Below are positions 42,786 through 51,421 of a stretch of 58,164 nucleotides of DNA, piece by piece. Position 1 is the first letter of the stretch; every line of letters starts with the position of its first letter. This DNA is from an uncultured Eubacteriales bacterium (GTDB lineage Bacteria > Bacillota > Clostridia > Christensenellales > CAG-314). The position numbers and the translations under genes are program-made. The DNA lies in the NCBI GenBank assembly GCA_949289125.1, contig CASEME010000022.1, positions 1 through 58,164 of the forward strand, read 5' to 3'. The notes under the pieces are model-generated. The model worked only from the letters and a program-made list of their open reading frames with translations. It did no database searches and was not told the origin of the DNA.

Positions 42786-43895
42786 ATGTCTAAAGTATAT
42801 TTTACCGATATGCGCACCAAACCGGGCGGAGCTAACCTAATGCAAAAACTCGACAAACTTATGACCAAAGCCGGTATTGGCGATATAGATATGGAAGGCA
42901 AATATGTGGCAATCAAAATGCACTTTGGCGAATACGGCAATTTGTCCTTTTTGCGTCCCAACTTTGCAAAAGTTGTTGCCGACAAAGTAAAAGAACTTGG
43001 CGGCAAGCCCTTTTTGTGCGACTGCAACACGCTTTACACAGGCGGACGTCACAACGCAGTAGACCACTTGCGCACGGCCGAACTCAATGGTTTCAACAGT
43101 ATGACCACCGGTTGCAATGTAATAATTGCCGATGGTCTTAAGGGAAACGACGAAGCACTGATACCTGTACGCAACGGACAACTTGTAAAGACGGCTCACA
43201 TAGGCAAGGCTTTGGCGGAAGCTGATGTAGTAATATCGCTTGCACACTTCAAAGGTCACGAAAACGCAGGCTTTGGCGGAGCAATGAAAAACCTTGGAAT
43301 GGGCGGAGGAAGCGTTGCCGGCAAAAAAGACCAACACAGTAGCGGTCAACCGCAAGTAGAACAATCCAAATGCGTTGGTTGTCAAAAATGTGCTACACAG
43401 TGCAATCACTCCGCAATATCATATGTAGACAACAAAGCGCAAATAGACCACAGCCGTTGCGTTGGTTGCGACAGATGCGTAGGCGTATGCCCCACTGCCG
43501 CTATACAGCCTATCAATGACAATGCCAACGAAGCGCTCAACAAAAAAATTGCCGAATACACTATGGCTGTTGTGGACGGCAAACCCAACTTCAATATCAA
43601 CATCATTATTGACGTATCCCCCAACTGTGACTGCCACAGCGAAAACGACGTGCCTATCATACCAAATGTCGGTATGTTGTGCAGTACAGACCCTGTTGCC
43701 ATAGACGTTGCTTCTGCAGATTTGTGCAACAAGCAAACGCCCAATGCCAACAGCGCAATATCGGACAACAACCACTGCTGCAAAGAGGATCACTTTGTAT
43801 GCGCACACCCCGAAACAAATTGGCGCATACAAGTAACACACGGCGAAGAAATTGGTCTTGGCAGAAGCAAATACCAACTTGTAATTGTAAAATAA
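42786..43895 (+). CDS. DUF362 domain protein with two 4Fe-4S clusters
   Basis: 369 residues. DUF362 region: KMHFGEYGNLSFLRP near the N-terminus, CDCNTLYTGGRH, then KGHENAGFGGAMKNLGMGGG. Two ferredoxin motifs follow: CVGCQKCATQC and CVGCDRCVGVCP, each with four Cys. A DUF362 remainder ends the protein. These proteins are taken to be electron-transfer or metal-centre proteins; no reaction is established. GGAGG five to nine bases before the ATG fixes the start. Single-gene transcript with its own promoter and terminator. Confidence 0.9.
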   Translation: MSKVYFTDMRTKPGGANLMQKLDKLMTKAGIGDIDMEGKYVAIKMHFGEYGNLSFLRPNFAKVVADKVKELGGKPFLCDCNTLYTGGRHNAVDHLRTAELNGFNSMTTGCNVIIADGLKGNDEALIPVRNGQLVKTAHIGKALAEADVVISLAHFKGHENAGFGGAMKNLGMGGGSVAGKKDQHSSGQPQVEQSKCVGCQKCATQCNHSAISYVDNKAQIDHSRCVGCDRCVGVCPTAAIQPINDNANEALNKKIAEYTMAVVDGKPNFNINIIIDVSPNCDCHSENDVPIIPNVGMLCSTDPVAIDVASADLCNKQTPNANSAISDNNHCCKEDHFVCAHPETNWRIQVTHGEEIGLGRSKYQLVIVK

Positions 43896-43927
43896 TAGCA
43901 ACGCACTACTATACTGCGTTTTACACT

Positions 43928-43956
43928 ACCTGCAACAAAATGTTGCAGGTTTTTTA
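43928..43956 (+). terminator. Terminator of the DUF362 gene
   Basis: ACCTGCAACA (43928-43937) pairs with TGTTGCAGGT (43941-43950), three-base loop, then TTTTTT. Confidence 0.93.
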
Positions 43957-44031
43957 TTAGTTACACAAGTCGAAAAGTGAAAATGACGTTAGACATAATT
44001 TATTTGTATATCACAAAACAGTCAAACAAAA

Positions 44032-44060
44032 TTGCTTTGCAATAATTACTGTGCTATAAT
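44032..44060 (+). promoter_or_regulatory. Promoter upstream of the DUF898-like gene
   Basis: TTGCTT (44032-44037) and TATAAT (44055-44060), spacer 17. The rest of 43957-44237 shows no gene. Confidence 0.6.
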
Positions 44061-44237
44061 ACATCAGTAATGTATATAAATTAGTATATTTGTTACTTCT
44101 TGAGTGAACAAATACAGACTTTGAATACTGTTTTGGAATAGTTGAGTAACAACTATTTTACAAAATGCGATTTATTGACAACATATAGCGCAATTTTGGT
44201 TGCAACAAATAAATATAGTGAGGGAAAAACAAACTTT

Positions 44238-44348
44238 ATGAACAGGTACGGAGAAGCGTTTGACAAAGCGCTCACGATTGTACAAAATGTCAACTTCAAA
44301 AAACGACGCATTGCAATAATTACCACTTGCTGTAGTATGTGTAATTAG
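44238..44348 (+). pseudogene. Probable N-terminal piece of the DUF898-like gene, out of frame
   Basis: ATG 44238, preceded by a GAGGG site, opens 36 codons (MNRYGEAFDKALTIVQNV ... KKRRIAIIT) and stops at 44348. A shift of +1 within 44320-44346 would join it to the next frame and create a normal first membrane helix (PLAVVCVISYFVIMILMYYA). Alone it would be a small basic peptide. Confidence 0.45.
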
Positions 44349-44361
44349 CTATTTTGTCATA

Positions 44362-45354
44362 ATGATACTCATGTATTATGCTAACACTACAAGTACGCAA
44401 AGCAATCCAACACTCTTGATGATTTCGATTTCTGCAACAGCCAATATAAATACATTTTCTTTTATTGCATTGCTTGCCGTTGCTTTGAACAGAAGTAAGC
44501 AAATAAGAATTTACAAAAATGTTGTTAGACGCACATGTGATATTGCAAAATATATGGGCGAAAACGATCAACAGCTCAAACAACAGTTTGAGGCATGCAG
44601 ACAAGCGAAAGATACGGGTTGGATATTGCACACAGTCAACACATACTATGACAAATGCGAAGAGATGAAAGCTATACGGCTTGCCAACCCCGATTCGCAA
44701 ACTATCGAATACAACGGAGAAGGCAAGTTTGACGGCGGATTTCTGCAAATGCTCGGTTGGATGTTGTTGTGCACTCTAATTACCGTATGCACAATGGGTA
44801 TTGCTTTTCCGCTGGCTTACGTTATTTACCTCAAATGGCAAACAAAACATACACTTTACAACGGCAAACGTCTGAGTTTTGACGGCTCTACTACGCAACT
44901 GATTGGCAAATGGATATGCTGGCTGTTGCTTTGCATACCAACTCTTGGCATATTTGCATGGTTTATACCAAAAAAATTGCTGCAATGGAAGGCAAAACAT
45001 ACGCATATAAATGGCGAAATGCCCTTCCTTGGCGGTACTTGGGAAGGTAGCGCACTTGGACTGTTTTTCCGCAACATAGGGTATGCACTACTCAATGCCA
45101 TCACATTTTCATTGCTTATCCCTGTTACTATGTGCTGGAAAAACCAATACGTACAGTCCCACCTTATATTAGATGGAAGAAAAACCTATTTTGACGGCAC
45201 TGCGGGACAAATATATCTCAAATGGCTGTTAGGTATGTTGCTTAGCATTGTTACTTTGGGTATATACGGCATCGTACTACAAATTCAGATAAACAACTGG
45301 ATAAGTCAACATACACACTTTGAAGAAGGATATGTGCAAGCTAAAGTATTGTAA
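44362..45354 (+). CDS. DUF898 (YjgN)-like membrane protein, possibly frameshifted
   Basis: 330 residues as read. About four repeated units of 50-60 residues are visible, each with FDG or NG-type turns, a W/L-rich membrane helix pair, T.GI...P, and a W..KHTHINGE-type end, as in DUF898 proteins. Function unknown. ATG 44362 has no ribosome site and cuts through the first membrane helix, so the true N-terminus probably lies in the upstream frame. The open frame upstream is closed by TAA at 44317-44319. Confidence 0.65.
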   Translation: MILMYYANTTSTQSNPTLLMISISATANINTFSFIALLAVALNRSKQIRIYKNVVRRTCDIAKYMGENDQQLKQQFEACRQAKDTGWILHTVNTYYDKCEEMKAIRLANPDSQTIEYNGEGKFDGGFLQMLGWMLLCTLITVCTMGIAFPLAYVIYLKWQTKHTLYNGKRLSFDGSTTQLIGKWICWLLLCIPTLGIFAWFIPKKLLQWKAKHTHINGEMPFLGGTWEGSALGLFFRNIGYALLNAITFSLLIPVTMCWKNQYVQSHLILDGRKTYFDGTAGQIYLKWLLGMLLSIVTLGIYGIVLQIQINNWISQHTHFEEGYVQAKVL

Positions 45355-45420
45355 TAAAAACTGCAACTACTACTTGGCAACATGATTGCACCACACAAAC
45401 AAATTAACTTAGTTACATAC

Positions 45421-45454
45421 AAAACCGCTCCCTATTTTGTCGGGGAGCGGTTTT
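45421..45454. terminator. Bidirectional terminator between the DUF898-like gene and the second ABC importer
   Basis: AAAACCGCTCCC (45421-45432) pairs with GGGAGCGGTTTT (45443-45454) with T-runs on both strands. Another inverted repeat (TCAACAC / GTGTTGA) lies near 45496-45510. Confidence 0.9.
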
Positions 45455-45566
45455 TGTACAAGATACAAATTGTTAAACAATGCGATGTCAATATATCAAC
45501 ACAGTGTTGATTGATATTTTGTGTTGTACACACTGTTACTTTGCGCACAAAGTGTGTGTGGTCACA

Positions 45567-46277
45567 CTACATTTCGCACACGTTGTTGAGTTGTTGACGC
45601 AGCTTATTGAAGTAAGGGCTATACAAGTCACGGTTTTGTTTGTCAACAGTAGACAAATCACACAGTAGGCGCATATTGGCAGGATTGTCTTGCAGTTTGT
45701 ATATATAATCGCCCACCGTCATTGCAACTTCTACGTCGTGCGTTACAAAAATTACCGTTTTGGGCGTGTCGCCGTACCACATCAAAAAGTCTTTGGCAAG
45801 GCTTTGTTTAATTGCGTTGTCCAATCCACGAAATGGCTCGTCGAGCAACATTACTTGAGACGGATACAAAAAAGCTCTCAAAAGTGCCGCTCTACGTCGT
45901 TGACCGCCTGATAATTGTTGTGGATAACGTTTGGCATACTGCAAAATATCTGCTTTTTGCAAAGCGTTAACAATGATCTTGGTGCGTTGCTTTTTGTCGG
46001 GATACGCCCTATGCAAAACGATGTCAATATTGTCAAACACCGTCAGTTGCTCTACAAGACGACTTTCCTGAAAGACGACCGAACACTCGGGGCAGTAAAT
46101 TTGTCCTTGTGATGGTTTGTTGAGCCCCATAGAGAGCCTCAAAAGAGTAGATTTGCCCACGCCGCTATCGCCCATCACTACGTTGACGCAATCGAGATTG
46201 AATACAAAGGAAAAATCGCTGAATATCTGTTTGTTGTCGTAACCGAAAGTTACTTTGTCAAAAGTTACTGTGGACAT
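45567..46277 (-). CDS. ABC transporter ATP-binding protein of the second importer
   Basis: 236 residues. Walker A GDSGVGKST, signature QLSGGQRRR, Walker B VMLLDEPF and switch FVTHD are present. A Q-loop CSVVFQES follows a short CPEC insertion. GGAGG eight bases before ATG 46277 sets the start, which overlaps the permease end by 13 bases. It belongs to the NitT/TauT-type importers; ligand unknown. Confidence 0.92.
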   Translation of the reverse strand: MSTVTFDKVTFGYDNKQIFSDFSFVFNLDCVNVVMGDSGVGKSTLLRLSMGLNKPSQGQIYCPECSVVFQESRLVEQLTVFDNIDIVLHRAYPDKKQRTKIIVNALQKADILQYAKRYPQQLSGGQRRRAALLRAFLYPSQVMLLDEPFRGLDNAIKQSLAKDFLMWYGDTPKTVIFVTHDVEVAMTVGDYIYKLQDNPANMRLLCDLSTVDKQNRDLYSPYFNKLRQQLNNVCEM

Positions 46278-47032
46278 ACGTTGGTCCTCCGCAAGATGTA
46301 ACGTACAAGCGCAACTAACGCTTGCAATACAAAACACAGTACCACGCACGCAACTGTCCAGGCAAGCAGGTTGGCTGTCTCCACGTTAAGGCGTGCGTTT
46401 TGCATATTGACGCCTACGCTGTTGACGGTGTTTGCAAGCACCTCGCCTGCCACTATTACTTTGAGCGTCAACGGCAAAATACTGTCTGTAATACGCATAA
46501 GCGTACTCAACAATATGGACGGATACAGCTTGAACATACGTACCCTACAAGGAACTTTGAACACTGCGCACATTTCCAAAATGTCCGCGTTGTCTTGCGT
46601 AAGTCGCAACACAAATGAGCTATAAAGCAATGGAAAAGCCACCAAAAAAGCCACAAATACGGGCAGTATACCCGACCTAAACCATATAAGTGCAAGCAAA
46701 ATGACCGACATTGTTGGCAATGAGCGCAACACGGTAACTATAGGATTGAGTACTTTGCGTACGTGCACATTGTCTGCAGCAAATTGCGCCAACACCCAAG
46801 CAATAATTGTAGCAAGCAAAAAGCCTAACAATGTGCGTGCTGTTGTGGCAAGCAATGCCAAATAAAAGCTACCCTGAGATAGCAATTTCCACAACTCTGC
46901 CAACACTTCCCAAAAATAGGGCAATATAAGTGGCTTGGAGTATGCCAATGCGCACAATGTCCAAATTGTCACAAAAAGCACAAGTGCGACAATCGGATAT
47001 ATCAATGTTATCAAAATCTGTTTTTTGTTCAT
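46265..47032 (-). CDS. ABC transporter permease of the second importer
   Basis: 255 residues with six membrane segments and the EAA-like loop (MCAVFKVPCRVRMFKLYPS). It resembles ThiX/SsuC-type permeases. No SD is visible; it begins 12 bases after the binding-protein stop, so translation is probably coupled. Confidence 0.9.
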   Translation of the reverse strand: MNKKQILITLIYPIVALVLFVTIWTLCALAYSKPLILPYFWEVLAELWKLLSQGSFYLALLATTARTLLGFLLATIIAWVLAQFAADNVHVRKVLNPIVTVLRSLPTMSVILLALIWFRSGILPVFVAFLVAFPLLYSSFVLRLTQDNADILEMCAVFKVPCRVRMFKLYPSILLSTLMRITDSILPLTLKVIVAGEVLANTVNSVGVNMQNARLNVETANLLAWTVACVVLCFVLQALVALVRYILRRTNVCPQ

Positions 47033-47044
47033 AACAAGTTTTGT

Positions 47045-48034
47045 TTACAATCCATAGTAAAAAGAATTGTCGGGCATTTTGTTGCCTACAGATGCCGCAT
47101 TGAAGTTGTACAATGTTTCAAAATACTGCACAAGTCCGTTGTATGCGTCTTTGGCAGTTACAGTATTGAGATTGCACCTTTGTATAAGCGTCTTGTCAAA
47201 AGCTACGCTCGATAATTCTTGAGAGCCACCTTCTTCAAAAAGTTTGCCCAACTTGTCTGCGTTGTCCAACATATACTGATTGTTGCCCATAAGACGTTGC
47301 ACGAGAGAATCTACAAAAGCACTGTTTTCATCAAGCAACTTTTGCGATACCACCAAGCCTGCTTGCGGATAGCCCTCTGCACCATGTGAGCTATTGCCCC
47401 ACAGTTGTTGCAAATCAGCTACTATTCTAAGGCTTGTATTGGCAGACAACGCTTTACTAACGGCAGGCTCGCCAATCAAAGCGCACTCTATTTCGCCACT
47501 CAAAAGCAAAGGCAAAATTTCTGCTGCTGACGTGTAGTATCGAATTGTGACCACACCGCTTTGCGCTACATCGCCGTCTGCGTATGGTATATTATTGTCC
47601 GACAATATTTTTTTGAATACGTATTCGGGCGTATTGCTTTTGCCAATACTGGCAACAACTTTTCCTTGCAAATCGGCAAGGCTCATATCTTGCGACGCTA
47701 CAAGATACAACAAGCCGTACACATTGACAGTTACCAACTTGTAGCCACTGCCTTTGTTGTACAGATTGGCAGCAAGGTTGGTAGGCAGTATAGCAAGGTC
47801 TGCCTGCCCGCTAAGTACCTTACTTTGAGCGTCCTGCCCTGTAGTGATGGTGGTAACAACCTTTGTGCCATTGACAACATTGTCGGCAAGCAAAGAAGCA
47901 ACAGCCATAGCAGGCGCACCGTCCGGTACTACAAGGCTATATGTTTTGTCGGTATTGGTGTTGGCACAACCGCCAAACAGTAATACCGAGCACAAAATTA
48001 ACAAACTAAATGTAACTACTAATATCTTTTTCAT
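47045..48034 (-). CDS. Substrate-binding lipoprotein of the second importer
   Basis: 329 residues. Signal peptide with lipobox LFGGC (Cys23). The mature part has LVVPDGAPAMAVASLLA and LSGQADLAILPTNLAANLY, then LSGEIECALIGEP, the two-lobed pattern of NMT1/aliphatic sulfonate or thiamine-precursor binding proteins. It differs clearly from the protein at 12335-13348 (PDGAPA start instead of FYAPQY), so a different ligand is likely. AGGAA lies before the ATG. It leads the operon binding protein-permease-ATPase. Confidence 0.87.
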   Translation of the reverse strand: MKKILVVTFSLLILCSVLLFGGCANTNTDKTYSLVVPDGAPAMAVASLLADNVVNGTKVVTTITTGQDAQSKVLSGQADLAILPTNLAANLYNKGSGYKLVTVNVYGLLYLVASQDMSLADLQGKVVASIGKSNTPEYVFKKILSDNNIPYADGDVAQSGVVTIRYYTSAAEILPLLLSGEIECALIGEPAVSKALSANTSLRIVADLQQLWGNSSHGAEGYPQAGLVVSQKLLDENSAFVDSLVQRLMGNNQYMLDNADKLGKLFEEGGSQELSSVAFDKTLIQRCNLNTVTAKDAYNGLVQYFETLYNFNAASVGNKMPDNSFYYGL

Positions 48035-48066
48035 TGTATATTTCCTATCAATTTACATTGTAAAAG

Positions 48067-48091
48067 CGGGAAAGAGTATTTGTCTTTCCCG
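48067..48091 (-). terminator. Hairpin between the metallophosphoesterase and the second importer
   Basis: CGGGAAAGA pairs with TCTTTCCCG over a seven-base loop, then CTTTTAC on the minus strand. Only 33 bases separate it from the binding-protein ATG, too few for a promoter, so it may act as a partial terminator or attenuator. Confidence 0.65.
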
Positions 48092-48140
48092 TTATGGTAT
48101 TATGCTTTGCTTAGACAAACTACCCTACACACTGTGCTAA

Positions 48141-49454
48141 CTAAGCTTTGTAGTGACTATCGTAACCCAAATATGTAGTAAGTTGTCCGTAGTTGTCTGC
48201 AGTGAGGTCGACAATGATATTGTTGACGCCCTTTTCATATTGTTGACCGTTTTCGTCCAGCCACAGCTCCATATTGTACAAAGGCGTATTGCTAAGCCCT
48301 GCAAGTTGCAGCAATGCATTGTCACGCTCAAAATAGGGATATGTATGATATCCGCAACACAAGCCGTAGGACAGATATATTTCGCTACCCTCTGTACCAT
48401 AGTAACCGCGTATTGTGTTGATATGGTCGTGACCGATAAACATACCTTTGGTACTTCCAAGCTCTACTGCCGTTGCATACAATCCGGTATTTTTGCCCTG
48501 ATAGAAGATGCCTACCGTATAACCGTCGTCTACAGTCTCGTCCTCAAACTTTTCACTTTCGCATACAGTGCCTGCAAAACCTTTGACGGGCAACAATGTG
48601 CTTGTGTCAATCTGCTCCGGTATAGAGTTGCCCTTTTGCAACTCGTTGGAATAATACATATCGGCAAACTCTTTCAAAGCTATGTGGAAAAATGCCGAAG
48701 TCTGAATATTGGCGTCTATACTTTGCAATCCCTCTATTGCCCATCTGTACCAAGCAACCTGATCTTCCCCTATCCAATCGTATATCCAATCGGTCAAAGC
48801 AAGGTCCTCTCCGTCGGGATACATGTTGGAATCAAGCATAACAAGACTATAAGCTACGTCGCCATTGCTTTTGGCTGTTTCGCCCTTATAGACGTTTATC
48901 AAAAAGTTGCTTTCGCCTTTGATGTTGGAAGGACCCGGATCAAACAAACAGTATTTGTAGTTTTTGAGCAAGTTGTATATTGTGTACTTGCTACAATCAA
49001 ACTGACTGTCGTGATTGCCGTACACTACCGTCCAATATTGCTGACGCTGTTCCATAAAATCAGCAAACTGTTTGTACGCGTGATATGTAAATATGGATAA
49101 TGTCAAGTCACCCGTGCATACTGCAATATCGGGTTGCTCTGCTTTCAATGCTCTGTCCAACAAGTCCATAGTACGCCTGTCCATAGACGTAATATTGCCA
49201 AACTTCAGTTGCGGATCGGATATTTGCATAATTTTGAGCTCAGTTGCGTCCTCGTCAATTACCAAAGAAGGAAACATATCGAGGTCAAACTGCATATCTT
49301 CCGTCCAAGTGTAGCTACCATAAAATGTAGGAGACCAGCTGCGTACCGAATAATTGTGCAAATATATACCCAAAAGTATACTAAATACTATTACTATAGC
49401 CGCATATACTGACAACACTATTATTAACGGTTTTTTGTAAATTGTCTTTTTCAT
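48141..49454 (-). CDS. Membrane-anchored metallophosphoesterase
   Basis: 437 residues. An N-terminal membrane helix (9-31) would leave the catalytic domain outside the cell. Calcineurin-type ligands: D80 (QISDPQ), GD 115-116, GNHD 146-149, then a later FFHIALKE and GHDHIN that supply His. The domain layout matches the PPP1-like/Icc-like extracellular phosphoesterases; substrate unknown. AAAGG eight bases before this ATG sets the start, 21 codons inside the longest frame. Confidence 0.87.
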   Translation of the reverse strand: MKKTIYKKPLIIVLSVYAAIVIVFSILLGIYLHNYSVRSWSPTFYGSYTWTEDMQFDLDMFPSLVIDEDATELKIMQISDPQLKFGNITSMDRRTMDLLDRALKAEQPDIAVCTGDLTLSIFTYHAYKQFADFMEQRQQYWTVVYGNHDSQFDCSKYTIYNLLKNYKYCLFDPGPSNIKGESNFLINVYKGETAKSNGDVAYSLVMLDSNMYPDGEDLALTDWIYDWIGEDQVAWYRWAIEGLQSIDANIQTSAFFHIALKEFADMYYSNELQKGNSIPEQIDTSTLLPVKGFAGTVCESEKFEDETVDDGYTVGIFYQGKNTGLYATAVELGSTKGMFIGHDHINTIRGYYGTEGSEIYLSYGLCCGYHTYPYFERDNALLQLAGLSNTPLYNMELWLDENGQQYEKGVNNIIVDLTADNYGQLTTYLGYDSHYKA

Positions 49455-49488
49455 ACTCACAACCTTTGGATTGGTATTAGTTGAAAGT

Positions 49489-49517
49489 ATTATAGCATAC
49501 ATTAAATTAAAATACAA
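49489..49517 (-). promoter_or_regulatory. Promoter of the metallophosphoesterase gene
   Basis: Minus-strand TTGTAT (49517-49512) and TATAAT (49494-49489), spacer 17. Confidence 0.65.
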
Positions 49518-49590
49518 TACCTCAAAAAATATTATTAGCCTTACATGACAACATCACAAAAAATAAATTGATAAATGTACTAAAAAACGC

Positions 49591-49619
49591 TTGCCAAATT
49601 AAAAATAAAAGAGTACAAT
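49591..49619 (+). promoter_or_regulatory. Sigma-A promoter of the uraA-upp leader
   Basis: TTGCCA (49591-49596) and TACAAT (49614-49619) with a 17-base spacer; predicted start about 49626, shortly before the leader-peptide ribosome site. Confidence 0.8.
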
Positions 49620-49645
49620 ACGCAAGATAATCTTGGAGGAAAGCA

Positions 49646-49768
49646 ATGCAAGTATTGAGCGTAGCAACAACTATACGAATAAAATCCAATGCTAAGGCGT
49701 TTTATTCTTCTTTTTTGCTCCCTCTTTCTCGTATTGTCACCAAAAATATTTTACAAATCAACGCTTGA
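49646..49768 (+). CDS. 40-residue leader peptide of uraA-upp
   Basis: An ORF of 40 codons with GGAGGA (49635-49640) five bases before its ATG. The first part is ordinary; codons 18-30 run through a T/C-rich tract (about 49699-49731, including TTTTATTCTTCTTTTTTG and CCTCTTTCTC) coding Phe, Tyr, Ser, Leu, Pro. The stop codon TGA (49766-49768) lies in the 5' arm of the following terminator. The peptide has no recognisable fold. Its position, T-rich tract and overlap suggest that its translation, not its product, matters, as in E. coli pyrL ahead of pyrBI. Confidence 0.75.
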   Translation: MQVLSVATTIRIKSNAKAFYSSFLLPLSRIVTKNILQINA

Positions 49769-49797
49769 GTAATCTTATTTACTCAGCGTTTTTTTTT
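49760..49797 (+). terminator. Attenuator-terminator ahead of uraA
   Basis: AACGC-T-TGAGTAA (49760-49772) pairs with TTACTCAGCGTT (49779-49790) through 12 bp with one bulged T and a six-base loop, followed by T up to 49797. It lies between the leader ORF and uraA, with about 55 bases to the uraA start and no second promoter of note, so uraA-upp expression must pass it. Confidence 0.88.
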
Positions 49798-49851
49798 GCA
49801 AAGTATTTTGTCTTCAACAAGTGTCAAAAAATATAATCTACGGAGGAAACT

Positions 49852-51402
49852 ATGTCTAAGCCAAAACTCAACCTCAACATAAGCGGCAAAGACCTTGTAC
49901 TGAGTTTTCAGCACATGTTTGCAATGTTGGGCGCAACAATCACTGTCCCTATCGTAACAGGTATGAGCATACCTTTGGCACTGCTTTCTGCAGGCGTCGG
50001 TACACTGATTTTTTACTTCCTTACCAAACGCAAAGTTCCGGTATTTTTGGGAAGTAGCTTTGCCTTTATGCCCGGATTGCTTACCATCTTTTCGCAAGGT
50101 GCATCGTATAATGCAGCATCTCTGTCAGCAATGATTTCGCTTGTGCTTGCAGGCGTTGTATATATGTTGCTTGCATTGGTAATAAAACTTGTGGGTGCGT
50201 CCAAAGTTAAAAAACTTTTCCCGCCTATCGTTGTTGGTCCTGTAATTATCGTTATCGGTATGAACCTTGCAGGTAGCATTTTCTGGAACGACATAATTGT
50301 AAGCACTATCAAGATTGACGAAGCTACAGGCGCACTTTCTTCCAGCCCCGATGCTTGGAAATATTGGACTACAGCAATAATAACGGCTATATCCATAATT
50401 GCAGTCAATGCATTTGCAAAACCCAAAAGTTTCTTAAAAGTAATACCCATTCTTATCGGTTTTGTGGTAGGATATATATACGGTATGTGCGTAGGTCTTG
50501 TAGATTTCAACCCTGCAAGCGAACACTTTATCTTTGCAGAGACAGCAAAAGGCAACGTAGTTATCTTCCAGATGGCAGCAGATATATGGGGCTTCTGGGG
50601 AGCTTGGGGCGAATTGGACGGTTCGTTGCTTGCAACTGCCATTGTGTCCATTGTGCCTATTGCAGTAGTAACATTTATGGAACACTTGGGCGACATCTCC
50701 GCCAACAGCACTGTTTGCGGACACGACTTTATGACAGACCCCGGACTTCACAGAACAGTATTGGGCGATGGTATCGCTACAGCTGTTAGCGGTTTGCTGG
50801 GCGGTCCTGCTAACACTACTTATGGTGAAAACACAGCTGTACTTGCTATTACCAAAAACTACAATCCGAGAAACGTTGCTTTGGCAGCTTGCTGGGCAGT
50901 ATTTTTGGGAATATTCGTACCCATCGGCGAACTCATCAAAGCAATACCCACTGCTGTTGTAGGCGGTGCTTGCGTAGTACTGTTTGGTATGATATCTGCT
51001 AACGGTTTGAGAGCTTTGGTAGACGGCAAAGTAGACTTCTCCAACAGCAAAAATATGCTTGTTGTATCCATCACAATGTCGGTAGGTCTTGGACTTGGCG
51101 CAGTAGGTCTTGCAGGCGACATTGTAAGCGCACTGAGTGGCTACACTCTCAACGGCAATTTGCTGAAGATAGGTTTTGCAACATCTGGTGGCGGATTTGT
51201 ATCAATCAGCGCACTTGCAATAGCTACTATACTTGCTATAGTATTGAACCTTGTAATACCCAACAGCAAAGAAAGCTCTGAAGAAGCACGCAAAGCGTAT
51301 GACAGCGCTATGGTAACGCTCGAAGCAAACGTTGTGGACTTTGAACCCTACCAAAACGCAGAGAGCACTACACAAGACACTACAGACTCCACAAAAGAAT
51401 AA
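49852..51402 (+). CDS. uraA: Uracil/xanthine permease
   Basis: 516 residues, NCS2 family, 14 membrane segments. The start LVLSFQHMFAMLGATITVPI and the TTYGENTAV motif near residue 325, with the substrate-binding Glu, are typical of UraA/PyrP. Because upp follows directly, uracil is the likely substrate. GGAGG precedes the ATG. The C-terminal 45 residues are a soluble acidic tail rich in Glu, Thr and Asp. Confidence 0.93.
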   Translation: MSKPKLNLNISGKDLVLSFQHMFAMLGATITVPIVTGMSIPLALLSAGVGTLIFYFLTKRKVPVFLGSSFAFMPGLLTIFSQGASYNAASLSAMISLVLAGVVYMLLALVIKLVGASKVKKLFPPIVVGPVIIVIGMNLAGSIFWNDIIVSTIKIDEATGALSSSPDAWKYWTTAIITAISIIAVNAFAKPKSFLKVIPILIGFVVGYIYGMCVGLVDFNPASEHFIFAETAKGNVVIFQMAADIWGFWGAWGELDGSLLATAIVSIVPIAVVTFMEHLGDISANSTVCGHDFMTDPGLHRTVLGDGIATAVSGLLGGPANTTYGENTAVLAITKNYNPRNVALAACWAVFLGIFVPIGELIKAIPTAVVGGACVVLFGMISANGLRALVDGKVDFSNSKNMLVVSITMSVGLGLGAVGLAGDIVSALSGYTLNGNLLKIGFATSGGGFVSISALAIATILAIVLNLVIPNSKESSEEARKAYDSAMVTLEANVVDFEPYQNAESTTQDTTDSTKE

Positions 51403-51421
51403 AACACTTAGGAGGTAACTT

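Noticed and set aside
49518..49645. PyrR-binding antiterminator ahead of uraA
   Set aside because: No sequence resembling the conserved PyrR RNA loop is seen; the leader ORF and T-tract explain the region better.
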